From NCBI RefSeq assembly GCF_003664595.1, contig NZ_QXPZ01000002.1, forward strand, positions 62,001-126,000: DNA of 64,000 nucleotides. The letters run 5' to 3'. Numbering within the stretch: position 1 is the stretch's first letter; every line of letters begins with the position of its first letter. The position numbers and the translations under genes were made by a program. The notes under the pieces were generated by a model that saw only the letters and a list, made by a program, of their open reading frames with translations, was not told where the DNA came from and did no database searches. This document shows positions 1-8,602 of this stretch, piece by piece. Origin of the DNA: Atopobacter sp. AH10 (GTDB lineage: Bacteria > Bacillota > Bacilli > Lactobacillales > Aerococcaceae).

Positions 1-788
1 TTCAACTGAGACCGTTCATCTTGCATAGCTACTACAATCCCTGTTGGAATGTGAGTTAAACGAACAGCGGATGCCGTCTTATTAACGTGCTGTCCACCTG
101 CACCAGAAGCATGATAAATATCTGTTCGGATATCATTTTCATTTAAGTCGATTTCGACTTCTTCAGCTTCCGGCATAACCACAACAGTAGCCGTCGACGT
201 ATGGACACGCCCTTGACTTTCCGTTGCAGGAACCCGTTGAACACGATGGGCACCAGACTCATATTTTAATTTGGAATATACCTTATCCCCTGTAATCATC
301 AAGATGATTTCTTTATAACCACCAATACCCGTCACATTAGCATCCAAGACTTCAACTTTCCAACCTTGAGATTCTGCATATTTTTGATACATGTTGTAGA
401 GGTCGCCCGCAAACAATTGCGCTTCATCCCCACCAGCAGCGCCACGAATTTCCATAATGATATTTTTCCCATCATTAGGATCTTCTGGTAAAAGCATCAA
501 TTTGATACTTTCTTCCATGCTAGCAATTTCCTCTTTTAACTCAGCCAATTCACTCTTGGCTAATTCGATCAATTCAGGATCCGACGACTCTTGTAAAACT
601 TCTTCTGTTTCTTCCAAATCTTTCGTTAGAGATCTATAGCGTCTTACCGCTTCTGCTTTTGGCCTTAAGTCGGCTTCTTCTTTTGACAAAGCCATAAAGC
701 GCTTAGTATCCGCAATCACTGACGGATCACTCATTAATTCTGTCAATTCGTTCTGCCGAATGACAAAGGCGTCTAATTGGTCAAACAT
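1..788 (-). CDS. prfA: peptide chain release factor 1 (C-terminal end cut by window)
   Basis: RF1 recognises UAA and UAG stop codons and triggers release of the finished protein on the ribosome. The reverse strand reads [15 protein letters not shown] from an ATG at 788, preceded by AAGGAGGAATAGG. It stays open to the window edge, about 262 codons of a family length near 355-360. The catalytic GGQ motif is visible as [11 protein letters not shown], encoded around 85-110, so the gene looks intact as far as it can be seen. It lies directly downstream of tdk, the usual tdk-prfA order in Firmicutes. UGA is read as selenocysteine in this organism, but RF1 does not read UGA, so no conflict arises here. 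Identity is secure; RF2 is excluded by context and by the absence of any frameshift start. Confidence 0.95.
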   Translation of the reverse strand, partial: MFDQLDAFVIRQNELTELMSDPSVIADTKRFMALSKEEADLRPKAEAVRRYRSLTKDLEETEEVLQESSDPELIELAKSELAELKEEIASMEESIKLMLLPEDPNDGKNIIMEIRGAAGGDEAQLFAGDLYNMYQKYAESQGWKVEVLDANVTGIGGYKEIILMITGDKVYSKLKYESGAHRVQRVPATESQGRVHTSTATVVVMPEAEEVEIDLNENDIRTDIYHASGAGGQHVNKTASAVRLTHIPTGIVVAMQDERSQL

Positions 789-902
789 CCTATTCCTCCT
801 TGTTCTCCCCTATTGTACCAAACCCAAGAGAAATGGGGAAATGATCTTATTTCTCCTAGTATCTTTCTTCTTATCTTTTAAGATGTCATCTTTTTTAAAG
901 CC

Positions 903-1544
903 TTACAGCTCATCTGCTTCATCTGACCCCACATGTGAACGATCTAAACTAGGCGCTAAGACCTTCCCTCTTTCATCCAATGGAGGATTCAAATAATGTT
1001 TCCGGCAAACAGGCCAATAAGACTCATTGCCACCAATTTGAATTTGTTCACCTGTATAGACTGGACGACCATCAGCCATCCGCAAATTCATCGTTGCTTT
1101 TTTAGGGCAAAACCAGCATATAGTCTTAATTTCTTCTATTTTATCGGCAAACAAAAGCAACTCCCTAGAGCCTTCAAATAAATTATTTTGAAAATCATTT
1201 TTCAGGCCATATGCCATCACTGGAATTCTTAGTTCATCTACCACTTGTGCTAACTGATGCACGTGTTTTTTAGATAAGAACTGTGCTTCGTCCAAAATTA
1301 GGCAGTAGATTTTATGGGGAAGATCTTTGACTATCTGAACAATATCCGTCTCTTCATCAATGACTACCGCATCACGTTCAATCCCTATTCGACTGGCTAT
1401 TTTCCCTCTACCTGTCCGTGTATCGACGTGACTAGTCATCAATAAGACTGGCTTGGCTTGTTCTTCATAATTGTGGGCTACCTTTAAAATATCAATAGAC
1501 TTCCCACTATTCATGGCTCCATATTTAAAATACAACTGTGCCAA
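903..1544 (-). CDS. tdk: thymidine kinase
   Basis: Phosphorylates thymidine to dTMP with ATP in the pyrimidine salvage pathway. The protein starts [15 protein letters not shown], containing the type II thymidine kinase P-loop. It has the DEAQFL Walker B-like motif and zinc-ligand cysteines (CWFCPKKA and a later CRKH). I chose a TTG start at 1544 because GGGGGA lies 7-8 nt upstream and the family begins at exactly this point, giving 213 aa, a normal length. A longer frame to 1733 would add 63 residues that do not look like thymidine kinase. It is followed by prfA after about 115 bp, probably as one transcript. Confidence 0.93.
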   Translation of the reverse strand: MAQLYFKYGAMNSGKSIDILKVAHNYEEQAKPVLLMTSHVDTRTGRGKIASRIGIERDAVVIDEETDIVQIVKDLPHKIYCLILDEAQFLSKKHVHQLAQVVDELRIPVMAYGLKNDFQNNLFEGSRELLLFADKIEEIKTICWFCPKKATMNLRMADGRPVYTGEQIQIGGNESYWPVCRKHYLNPPLDERGKVLAPSLDRSHVGSDEADEL

Positions 1545-1903
1545 AAATAATCCCCCTATCTTTTTTGTGTCTATCCCCTTTATATTAGGCGGAAAAAGCG
1601 TTATCGTCAATACTTTAGCCAACAATTTGAAAGTAGCTAAACTCCCCCAAAAATCGATAACTATCTCGTCATCTTTCCCTATCCCTAAGAAATTTACCCA
1701 CACCAGCAAGCTAAGCCAGAGCCTAAGAGCCATCTTCCCCTATCCATAAGAAACTTACCTCCTTTATCCTTCTTATTGCATTGCTAAATTCCTTCAACAA
1801 ATCAAGTCTTAAATTTAGCTTTTTAAACTAGCACTTCTCTTTCGAGGATTCGTTTTTTTATGTTATGATAAGAAATGAAATTTTCATTGAAGGAGGAAGT
1901 GGC
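1545..1903. promoter_or_regulatory. tdk-murT divergent intergenic region
   Basis: This stretch of about 360 bp separates divergent tdk and murT. Just before murT there is a TATGAT -10-like hexamer (about 1864-1869) without a convincing -35 box. An open minus frame upstream of tdk (to 1733) has no recognisable protein character. I see no RNA gene or repeat here. Confidence 0.35.
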
Positions 1904-3241
1904 ATGACCCTTCGTCAACAACTTGCAATCCATTGCGGTCGTCTGACCCAAACTCTCTTAAAAAAATTAACCAATGGTGGATCGAGTCTGCCAGGAAAAA
2001 TTGCCAAAAAAATTGATCCTACAGTCCTAGAAGCTTTAAGCCAAGATATACCTGTCGTCATGATAAGTGGAACTAATGGTAAAACGTTAACTACTTCTCT
2101 TACTGTTCAAATTTTAAAGCAAATTTATCCTACAGTGATCACCAATCCTACCGGAGCTAACCTTGAACAGGGGATCATCTCCACTTTTTTAAGCGCAAAG
2201 GGGCATCATAAAAAAGGCGAAAGCATTGCCGTCTTGGAAGTGGACGAAGCTACCTTGAAACGTGTAACCAACTTAGTCACACCAGATGTGTTAGTCTTTA
2301 CCAACCTATTCCGTGACCAAATGGACCGTTATGGGGAAATTTATTCCGTCTACGATCTTATGTTAGAAGGGGCTAAAAATTCTCCTCAAGCAACTATCTT
2401 AGCTAATGGCGATTCTCCTATATTTCATTCAAAAGCCCTCAGCCATCCTCAAAAATTCTTTGGCTTTGACACTAGTTATAAAGAAGACGTGCCTATTCCT
2501 TCCAACACGGATGGTATCCTTTGCCCAAATTGCCAATCCATCTTGCATTACCACCTCAATACCTATGGCAATCTAGGTAACTATTACTGCCCTAATTGCG
2601 ACTTTAAACGTCCAGAATTGTCCTTTAAACTGACTAAGATCAATCAACTCAGCATGGACGATTCAAGTTTTGACATTGATGGGGAAAGCTATACTCTTCC
2701 TATTGCTGGCCTTTACAATATCTATAACGCCTTAGCCGCTTATAGCGTCAGTCGTCTATTTGGAGCTAGTCCAGAACAAATCCGACAAGGCTTCCAAGCC
2801 GCCCAACGTGTTTTTGGCCGTCAAGAGCGTATAAAGATTGGCGATAAAGAAGTGATGATCCATTTAACGAAAAACCCTGTCGGCATCAATCAAGTCATCG
2901 ACCTCTTATCCTATGAAGAAAAGCCATACAGCCTTGTCGCCCTATTAAATGACAATTATGCTGACGGACGGGATGTTAGTTGGATTTGGGACGCTAATTA
3001 TGAACATCTGGTTGATAAAAATCGTCGTGTTATCTACGGAGGTACGCGATCTAAAGAACTTAAAACAAGATTACTTGTTAGCGGGATGAAAGAAGATCAG
3101 TTACTTCTAGTTGAAGACTTCAACCAACTGGCAGATAAGATCAAAGAACTCCCTACACAAACTGTCCATATCCTAAGTACCTATACAGCCATGTTAGCCC
3201 TTCGAAAAACCTGGATACAAGAAGGCTATATATACAACTAA
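1904..3241 (+). CDS. murT: lipid II isoglutaminyl synthase, MurT subunit
   Basis: Mur ligase-like subunit that activates the D-glutamate of lipid II so that GatD can amidate it to D-isoglutamine in the cell wall precursor. The central ATP-binding motif is SGTNGKTLTT (about residue 55), followed by the Mur ligase EVDEA element. A Cys4 zinc ribbon (CPNC...CPNC, about residues 200-225) is typical of MurT and absent from MurC-F. The ATG at 1904 is preceded by GAAGGAGGAAGTGGC; a start at 1865 would add 13 residues and lacks a ribosome site. The protein is 445 aa, as expected. gatD follows after 144 bp occupied by a structured repeat (see 3242-3350). Confidence 0.94.
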   Translation: MTLRQQLAIHCGRLTQTLLKKLTNGGSSLPGKIAKKIDPTVLEALSQDIPVVMISGTNGKTLTTSLTVQILKQIYPTVITNPTGANLEQGIISTFLSAKGHHKKGESIAVLEVDEATLKRVTNLVTPDVLVFTNLFRDQMDRYGEIYSVYDLMLEGAKNSPQATILANGDSPIFHSKALSHPQKFFGFDTSYKEDVPIPSNTDGILCPNCQSILHYHLNTYGNLGNYYCPNCDFKRPELSFKLTKINQLSMDDSSFDIDGESYTLPIAGLYNIYNALAAYSVSRLFGASPEQIRQGFQAAQRVFGRQERIKIGDKEVMIHLTKNPVGINQVIDLLSYEEKPYSLVALLNDNYADGRDVSWIWDANYEHLVDKNRRVIYGGTRSKELKTRLLVSGMKEDQLLLVEDFNQLADKIKELPTQTVHILSTYTAMLALRKTWIQEGYIYN

Positions 3242-3350
3242 ATGTGAGTTTGAGCGGTCAGGAAAGGAGCACTGGAGTCCTTTTCAGTAGAGAGCGCATG
3301 CTCTCGCTGACAAAGGGCGAAGTGGACGCCTATCCTGCTCAAACGAACAC
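3242..3350 (+). repeat. structured intergenic repeat, family A copy 1 (between murT and gatD)
   Basis: A 109-nt imperfect palindrome beginning ATGTGAGTTTGAGCG and ending CTGCTCAAACGAACAC. Nested stems are visible: TTTGAGC with GCTCAAA, AGGA with TCCT, CACT (of CACTGGAG) with AGTG (of GCGAAGTGGAC), CAG with CTG, and apical GAGAGC with GCTCTC. The same layout occurs at 49161-49272 and 49631-49743 with different but compensating stem bases. It starts one base after the murT stop codon and leaves the gatD ribosome site free, so it probably lies inside the murT-gatD transcript. Confidence 0.8.
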
Positions 3351-3385
3351 TACCCAACCATACCAAATCAGGAAGGAGTAAGCCC

Positions 3386-4060
3386 ATGACGCAATCACAA
3401 GAAGCACCAATACGTATTGGCCATTTATATGGTAACTTACTGAACACTTATGGGGATAATGGCAACCTACTCATGCTACAATATCTTCTCAAAAAAAGAG
3501 GCTTAAACTATCAAACAGAAGTCAATTCATTAGAAGAAACACTCTCTAAAGACCAATACGACTTTATCTTGTTCGGCGGTGGGCAAGACTTCGAACAATC
3601 AGTTGTGGCTAAAAATCTCCCTAGCAAAGCTCTTGCCCTAAAAGAATATATTGAATCTGATGGTGTCCTTTTGGCTATTTGCGGTGGCTTTCAACTATTA
3701 GGTGATTACTATATCACGGCTGCAGGCCAAAAAATTCAAGGAGCAAGCTTATTGAATCATTACACAGAACGCCAAGATAATCATCGCTTTATTGGAGATA
3801 TTACCATCCATAATGATGAATTTAATGAAGACTATGTCGGATATGAAAACCATAATGGTATGACCTTTATCAAAGAACCTGTAAAATCATTGGGAAAAGT
3901 GATTTCCGGTAACGGTAACAATGGTCAAGACGGGACAGAAGGTGCCCGCTACAAAAATGTTTTTTGCTCCTATTTCCACGGCCCACTTCTCGTTCGTAAC
4001 CCTCATTTAGCTGATCACTTAATTGATCTAGTCCTCAAACGTCGGCAAGAGCAAGCTTAA
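3386..4060 (+). CDS. gatD: lipid II isoglutaminyl synthase, GatD glutaminase subunit
   Basis: Class I glutamine amidotransferase that releases ammonia from glutamine for the MurT-catalysed amidation of lipid II. The nucleophile elbow AICGGFQLLG places the catalytic cysteine near residue 94, and the partner histidine lies in CSYFHGPLL near residue 194. The opening residues IGHLYGNLLNTYGDNGN are characteristic of GatD. The start ATG follows AGGAAGGAG. The length of 224 aa is slightly below the usual 240 aa. It works as a heterodimer with the preceding murT product. Confidence 0.94.
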   Translation: MTQSQEAPIRIGHLYGNLLNTYGDNGNLLMLQYLLKKRGLNYQTEVNSLEETLSKDQYDFILFGGGQDFEQSVVAKNLPSKALALKEYIESDGVLLAICGGFQLLGDYYITAAGQKIQGASLLNHYTERQDNHRFIGDITIHNDEFNEDYVGYENHNGMTFIKEPVKSLGKVISGNGNNGQDGTEGARYKNVFCSYFHGPLLVRNPHLADHLIDLVLKRRQEQA

Positions 4061-4113
4061 TTTTCGCTTTTATTCAGGAAAAATCCAAAGCCCAGCCTAT
4101 AAAGCCAATAAAT

Positions 4114-4160
4114 TACCCCCTAAAGCTAGATCTTATCCTCTAACTTTAGGGGGTATTTGT
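4114..4160. terminator. bidirectional terminator, gatD / AI-2E permease
   Basis: Stem TACCCCCTAAAG with CTTTAGGGGGTA around an 18-nt loop, followed by TTTGTTT on the plus strand. It sits between the convergent gatD and the minus-strand permease gene and can serve both. Confidence 0.75.
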
Positions 4161-4266
4161 TTAAAGTATTTTGCTATCAACTAGTCTCCTTGGATAGTTT
4201 TAGCAGATAAGCCCTCAAAAATCTATTTCTAAAGGCATGACTTTCCTGTATCCAAAGTAAATTTAA

Positions 4267-5442
4267 CTAGGCATTTTCACCTTCATCAGCTGTTTCGCCT
4301 TCTGGGTGATATGCCCCAGAATATTGCTTGTACCACTCAAATATTTCAGTCACCACTACTTTAGCCACAGCATAACCAGGAATCCCCAATAAAAGGCCTA
4401 AGAAACCAAACATCTTTCCAGCTGCTAATAAGATAAACAAAATAGTCACTGGGTGGATGGATAAATTATTTCCTAAAACTAATGGAGAAATGATCCGGCC
4501 TTCTAGGGTTTGTTCGATCATAAAGACCACTAAAACCTTCACTAACATCATAGGGCTTGTCACTAAAGCAATAACTATAGCAGGAATCATCCCCACAAAA
4601 CTTCCTAAATAAGGAATTATGTTCATCACACCAGCAAAAATCCCAATAACGGTTCCATAGTTTAAGCCGATAATCATATAGCCGATAATGAACATCACTG
4701 CTACACAGAAAGCGACCGTTAATTGACCAGAAATATAACGACTAATTTGCTCATGCATCTCCCTCAAAACTTTGCTAATGGATTCTCTTGATTTAGTTGG
4801 GAAAACTTTAACAACTGATGGCAAGATACGATCTTGGTCTTTTAAAAGATAGAAAAGAATGATTGGCATAGTAATCAAACCAACAATGGCTTCTGTCACT
4901 GCCCCTACAATGTTTCCAATAGAATTCACCGTCATGTTCAACAAGCTATTCAAACGTGAAGCAATATCTGAAGAAAACTTGTCATTCATTTGTGCCAATT
5001 GAGGTTGCAAAGCTTTCAGCCAATCACTATCGACTAAACGATTAATTTGTTCCACAAACGCATTGTAATAATTTGGCCAAGTGCGCACAAAATCCAAAAT
5101 TTGCCCTTTTAATAAAGGGATCAAATAAGAAAAGAATAGAACAATGACTAATGTAGCAACCACTAAGGCAATCCAAATGCTGTATAGTCGCTTAAGTCCT
5201 TTTTTCTCTAAAAATCTCACCAAGGGATTCAAGATATAAAAGATGACCCCTGCAGTAATAACTGGAAAAGCAATAGTGCTAGCAAAGCCTAGAAGAGGGG
5301 TAAAGACAAAACTAATTTTCCGAAGCAAGAGAATGTTAATGGTGATCAAGAGGATAATCAATAAGACGGACACCATCTTATTATTAAAAAACCACCTCCA
5401 TACCCAAGATTTCGCTGAATAATCATTTTTGGATGTCATCAT
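4267..5442 (-). CDS. AI-2E family transporter (PerM/YueF-like permease)
   Basis: Integral membrane protein of 391 aa. Hydrophobic segments near residues 20-65, 90-115, 180-205 and 235-360 fit the seven to eight membrane helices of the AI-2E/PerM family. An N-terminal helix pair precedes a soluble loop (about residues 118-180). The C-terminal half has the family signature region with glycine-rich helices (IIPYLGSFVGMIPAI). Members export autoinducer-2 or act as Na+/H+ exchangers; the substrate cannot be told here. AGGAGTGGC precedes two ATGs at the start. It is a single-gene unit ending at the terminator at 4114-4160. Confidence 0.85.
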   Translation of the reverse strand: MMTSKNDYSAKSWVWRWFFNNKMVSVLLIILLITINILLLRKISFVFTPLLGFASTIAFPVITAGVIFYILNPLVRFLEKKGLKRLYSIWIALVVATLVIVLFFSYLIPLLKGQILDFVRTWPNYYNAFVEQINRLVDSDWLKALQPQLAQMNDKFSSDIASRLNSLLNMTVNSIGNIVGAVTEAIVGLITMPIILFYLLKDQDRILPSVVKVFPTKSRESISKVLREMHEQISRYISGQLTVAFCVAVMFIIGYMIIGLNYGTVIGIFAGVMNIIPYLGSFVGMIPAIVIALVTSPMMLVKVLVVFMIEQTLEGRIISPLVLGNNLSIHPVTILFILLAAGKMFGFLGLLLGIPGYAVAKVVVTEIFEWYKQYSGAYHPEGETADEGENA

Positions 5443-5568
5443 GCCACTCCTTTCAAGTACTTATCCTTATTTTATCTTTTTGCTTAAATCGTGTAAACTA
5501 AAAGCAAAATAGCTTAAGAAAAAACAATAAGAAAACAGCTTGTCAAACTTTAAACTGGAGGCTCAATT

Positions 5569-6612
5569 ATGCAAGATTTCACTGAAACTATTTATTTTGG
5601 TAGCTATACACGAGCAAGTAGCCAAGGTATCTATGAAGCTAGCTTTTATCAAGGGCAGCTCGAAAATATAAAAGTCTTGGCCTCACTTAAAAATCCCACT
5701 TATCTAGCTTTAGATAAAAAAGCTAACCGTCTGATCTCAGTTGCTGAACTTTCGAACAAATCAGGCTTAGCCGTCATCGATCTATTGCCAGAACATCGAG
5801 GAGAAATCCTGTCCTATCTGGAATATTCTGATCATGTCCCTTGCTATGTCAGTTACGACCCAGAAAATTCTCTCATTTACACTGCAAACTACCACGATGC
5901 TATCCTATCCGTCTTATCTTTAGGAAAAGATGGGCAAATACATTTGATCGACCAAGTGCAACATGTCGGTAAAGGCCCACACCCTAATCAAGAAAAGGCC
6001 CATATCCATTTTGCTTGCCCCCATCCCTTTACTGAAGGCATTTTATGTTGCGATTTAGGCAGCGATCTTATTAGCCACTACCGCTTAGACAAGGAAATGA
6101 AACTGACGAAAATAAGTGATCTCTCTCTAAAAGCTGGTTCTGGTCCTAGACATTTAGCTTTTCACCCACAAAGGAAAGTTGCCTACTTGCTATCAGAATT
6201 GACCAGTGAAGTGACAGTCTTGCCTTTTAATCTATCCACTTCTGCATTCCAAATTGCTTCTAGCTACTCCCTTCTTCCAGATAAGTGGACCGACTTCAAT
6301 AGTGGGGCTGCTATCCATCTTTCTCAAGACGGACGTTTCCTCTACGCCTCTAACCGTGGCCATAATTCTATTGTCGTCTTTTCTATCTCCCCAGATGGCC
6401 TTTCTCTTAAAAAAATTCAATGTATTTCGAGTGGAGATGATTTTCCAAGAGACTTCCAACTTTCTATAGACAATCATTGGCTCATTTGTGGCCATCAAAA
6501 AGGTCTTACACGAATTTTCAAACGAGATCCCAAAACCGGCCTTCTAAAACTACTTCCAGATATTTATCCCATCCCAGAATGTGTCTGTGTTCTCCCTAGC
6601 CCTTTAGACTAG
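5569..6612 (+). CDS. pgl: lactonase family protein (6-phosphogluconolactonase-like beta-propeller)
   Basis: The 347-aa protein matches the seven-bladed beta-propeller lactonase family. It has the N-terminal YFGSYTRASSQGIYEA strand, PTYLALDKKANRLISV, the GKGPHPNQEKAHIHFACPHP segment with conserved His residues, and SGPRHLAFHPQRKVAYLLSEL. The family hydrolyses 6-phosphogluconolactone in the pentose phosphate pathway; some members act on other lactones, so the substrate is inferred. CTGGAGG lies upstream of the ATG. The last codons are duplicated downstream as part of a 46-bp tandem repeat (6594-6736). Confidence 0.82.
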   Translation: MQDFTETIYFGSYTRASSQGIYEASFYQGQLENIKVLASLKNPTYLALDKKANRLISVAELSNKSGLAVIDLLPEHRGEILSYLEYSDHVPCYVSYDPENSLIYTANYHDAILSVLSLGKDGQIHLIDQVQHVGKGPHPNQEKAHIHFACPHPFTEGILCCDLGSDLISHYRLDKEMKLTKISDLSLKAGSGPRHLAFHPQRKVAYLLSELTSEVTVLPFNLSTSAFQIASSYSLLPDKWTDFNSGAAIHLSQDGRFLYASNRGHNSIVVFSISPDGLSLKKIQCISSGDDFPRDFQLSIDNHWLICGHQKGLTRIFKRDPKTGLLKLLPDIYPIPECVCVLPSPLD

Positions 6613-6736
6613 ATAAAGGGACAATAAAAGCAAAGCTTCCCCTAGCCCTCTAGACTAGATAAAGGGACAATAAAAGCAAAGCCTCCTCTAGCCCTCTAGA
6701 CTAGATAAAGGGACAATAAAGGCAATGCTTCCCCTA
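6594..6736 (+). repeat. 46-bp tandem repeat, three copies, overlapping the end of the lactonase gene
   Basis: The unit contains TAGACTAGATAAAGGGACAA. The anchor TAGACT recurs at 6605, 6651 and 6697, an exact 46-bp period. Copy 1 includes the stop codon and last codons of the lactonase gene; copies 2 and 3 lie in non-coding DNA with a few substitutions. This looks like recent slippage duplication, with no sign of a coding role. Confidence 0.85.
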
Positions 6737-6822
6737 GTACTTAAGAGGAAAGCCCTTCAAACTTGAATGCCTTTCTCAAAGTTCGATTGCCCTAAGCTTA
6801 AATGAATCCCCATCAATAAAAG

Positions 6823-6908
6823 ATCCAGCCCTCATTTGGCAAATCTGCTCATTTTCAACAAGAGCATCTCTATACTAGAGAACCTCACCATAGGGGCTGG
6901 ATTATTCT
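6823..6908. terminator. foldable intergenic region / convergent terminator
   Basis: Outer stem ATCCAGCCC with GGGGCTGGAT encloses TGCTC/GAGCA and TCTCTA-tac-TAGAGA hairpins. On the minus strand the outer stem is followed by TCTTTTATTG, so it probably terminates the crr-like gene. A small structured RNA cannot be excluded. Confidence 0.5.
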
Positions 6909-6953
6909 ATTGATCACAACTATTTCATTCAACATCTACTTAATCAAGTATCC

Positions 6954-7460
6954 TTATCGGGCTAATTCAATCTTGCCAATCTTTTCCTTTGCTGTAGAAT
7001 CTCCTTGATGACTAATCGTATAGTCTTTGACCCGATTCATCGATGTGATCACAACAATGACCACATTGTCTTTTTTAGCTTCTTTAAGAGCTCTAAGATC
7101 CATAGTGGATAACAAGGTTTCAGGCGTAACCTTATCGCCTTCTTGCACATGATTTTCAAAAGGGGAGCCCTTTAATTCAGCTGTATTTACCCCCATATGC
7201 ACCATCACTTCCAAGCCTTCTGGTGTTCTTATACCTAGCGTTTGTTTCGTTTGAAAAACACTGCTAATCGTTCCTGAAACCGGAGCATAAACCTTACCAT
7301 CTGTCGGTTTCACCCCATAGCCATCCCCTATCAACTTCTCTGCAAAAACAGGGTCGGAAACTTTTCCTATAGGGATCACATACCCATTGACAGGTGCAAA
7401 CAATTCAACAGGCCCTTTCTTCTCTGTAACCTTGACCACTCTTTTCAAAAACTCAAACAT
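6954..7460 (-). CDS. PTS IIA-Glc domain protein with the first active-site His replaced by Gln
   Basis: Stand-alone IIA-Glc-like protein of 168 aa. Family landmarks are APVNGYVIPI, DPVFAEKLIGDGYGVKP, YAPVSGTISSVFQTK and VMVHMGVNT. The phosphorylated histidine (H90 of E. coli) is present as H88. The second conserved histidine (H75 of E. coli, normally in TKHA) is Gln73 here, in TKQTLG. The E. coli H75Q mutant is known to accept phosphate from HPr but not to pass it to IIB-Glc. The natural variant may therefore be a regulator and not a sugar-phosphorylating component; that is inference. The start at 7460 has GGGGTGAG upstream; a frame start at 7478 would overlap that site. It is monocistronic. 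Confidence 0.85.
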   Translation of the reverse strand: MFEFLKRVVKVTEKKGPVELFAPVNGYVIPIGKVSDPVFAEKLIGDGYGVKPTDGKVYAPVSGTISSVFQTKQTLGIRTPEGLEVMVHMGVNTAELKGSPFENHVQEGDKVTPETLLSTMDLRALKEAKKDNVVIVVITSMNRVKDYTISHQGDSTAKEKIGKIELAR

Positions 7461-7699
7461 TAGTCTCACCCCTATCACTCTTACACTCTTATCATATAGG
7501 GGAAAAGCTCTTAAAACAACCCCTTTTGAAAGCGCATTTATTAAGATTTCTATCTATTTTCTTTTCCCGGTCTTTTCTTTATCCAAAACTTTTCGACCAG
7601 TTCATCAGGAATTTTCTTAACTTTATCTTCAAGTGGATAGTATTTACTTTCAAAATTCGATATACTAGCTTACGCAAATACACATGAAAGGTGAGTGCC

Positions 7700-8518
7700 A
7701 TGACTTTAATTGAATGGTTAAAAATTGTTCTCATTGGAATTGTAGAAGGTATCACAGAATGGCTTCCCATCAGTTCCACAGGTCATATGATCCTAGTCAA
7801 CGAATGGGTAAAGCTAGCTCTCAGGCCTGAATTCACAGAAATGTTCTTAGTGGTAATTCAATTAGCTGCTATCTTAGCTGTTGTCCTTGTCTTCTTCAAA
7901 AAATTAAATCCTTTTGACAAGGAAAAAGATCAAGCTGCTGCTAGAGAAACTTGGTTAACATGGGGGAAAATCATTGTAGGCTGCCTACCAGCTGGGGTAT
8001 TCGGTCTTTTATTAGACGATTGGATGGATGCTCATCTCTATAATGCCTTTGTAGTAGCTATTACGCTTATTTTATATGGTGTCTTCTTCATTTTAATCGA
8101 AAACCGCTCTATTGGGAAAAAAGCTCTTTTCAATCACTTAGGAGAATTAAGCTTTAAAACAGCTTTCCTCATTGGTTGCTTCCAAACCCTGGCTCTTGTT
8201 CCTGGAACTAGTCGATCTGGTGCAACTATCCTAGGCGCCATGTTACTGGGTTGCTCGAGATATATTGCGACGGAGTATTCCTTCTTCCTCAGTGTCCCTA
8301 TCATGTTTGGGGCAAGCTTCTTAAAACTCGTCAAATTCGGCTTCAATTTTACAGGATTAGAAATAGCTATTCTCCTATTCGGTTCCCTTATAGCTTTTAT
8401 CGTCTCCTTAGTGGCTGTAAAATTCCTGCTTTCTTACATCAAAAATAACGACTTCAAGCCTTTCGGTTATTACCGTATCGTTTTAGGGGTTATCGTTCTT
8501 TTCAGCATGATCTTTTAA
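7700..8518 (+). CDS. uppP: undecaprenyl-diphosphatase
   Basis: Membrane phosphatase (BacA family) that dephosphorylates undecaprenyl pyrophosphate to recycle the lipid carrier for peptidoglycan; it also confers bacitracin tolerance. The hallmark sequences are [17 protein letters not shown] near the N-terminus and [15 protein letters not shown] in the middle, the two catalytic motifs. Multiple membrane helices fill the 272 aa. I start at the ATG at 7700, with AAAGGTGAG just upstream. It ends at a strong terminator. Confidence 0.96.
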   Translation: MTLIEWLKIVLIGIVEGITEWLPISSTGHMILVNEWVKLALRPEFTEMFLVVIQLAAILAVVLVFFKKLNPFDKEKDQAAARETWLTWGKIIVGCLPAGVFGLLLDDWMDAHLYNAFVVAITLILYGVFFILIENRSIGKKALFNHLGELSFKTAFLIGCFQTLALVPGTSRSGATILGAMLLGCSRYIATEYSFFLSVPIMFGASFLKLVKFGFNFTGLEIAILLFGSLIAFIVSLVAVKFLLSYIKNNDFKPFGYYRIVLGVIVLFSMIF

Positions 8519-8537
8519 GTTTCAAAACATAGTCAAT

Positions 8538-8584
8538 AACGCCAAGCCTTTGCTCCTTCAAGCAAGACTTGGCGTTTTTTCTTG
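8538..8584 (+). terminator. rho-independent terminator of uppP
   Basis: AACGCCAAG pairs with CTTGGCGTT across a loop of about 21 nt, followed by a TTTTTT run. Confidence 0.85.
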
Positions 8585-8602
8585 TCATTCACAAAGACAG
8601 GC

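Noticed and set aside
1545-1733. 63-residue N-terminal extension of thymidine kinase
   Set aside because: No family similarity, and a good ribosome site supports the internal TTG start.
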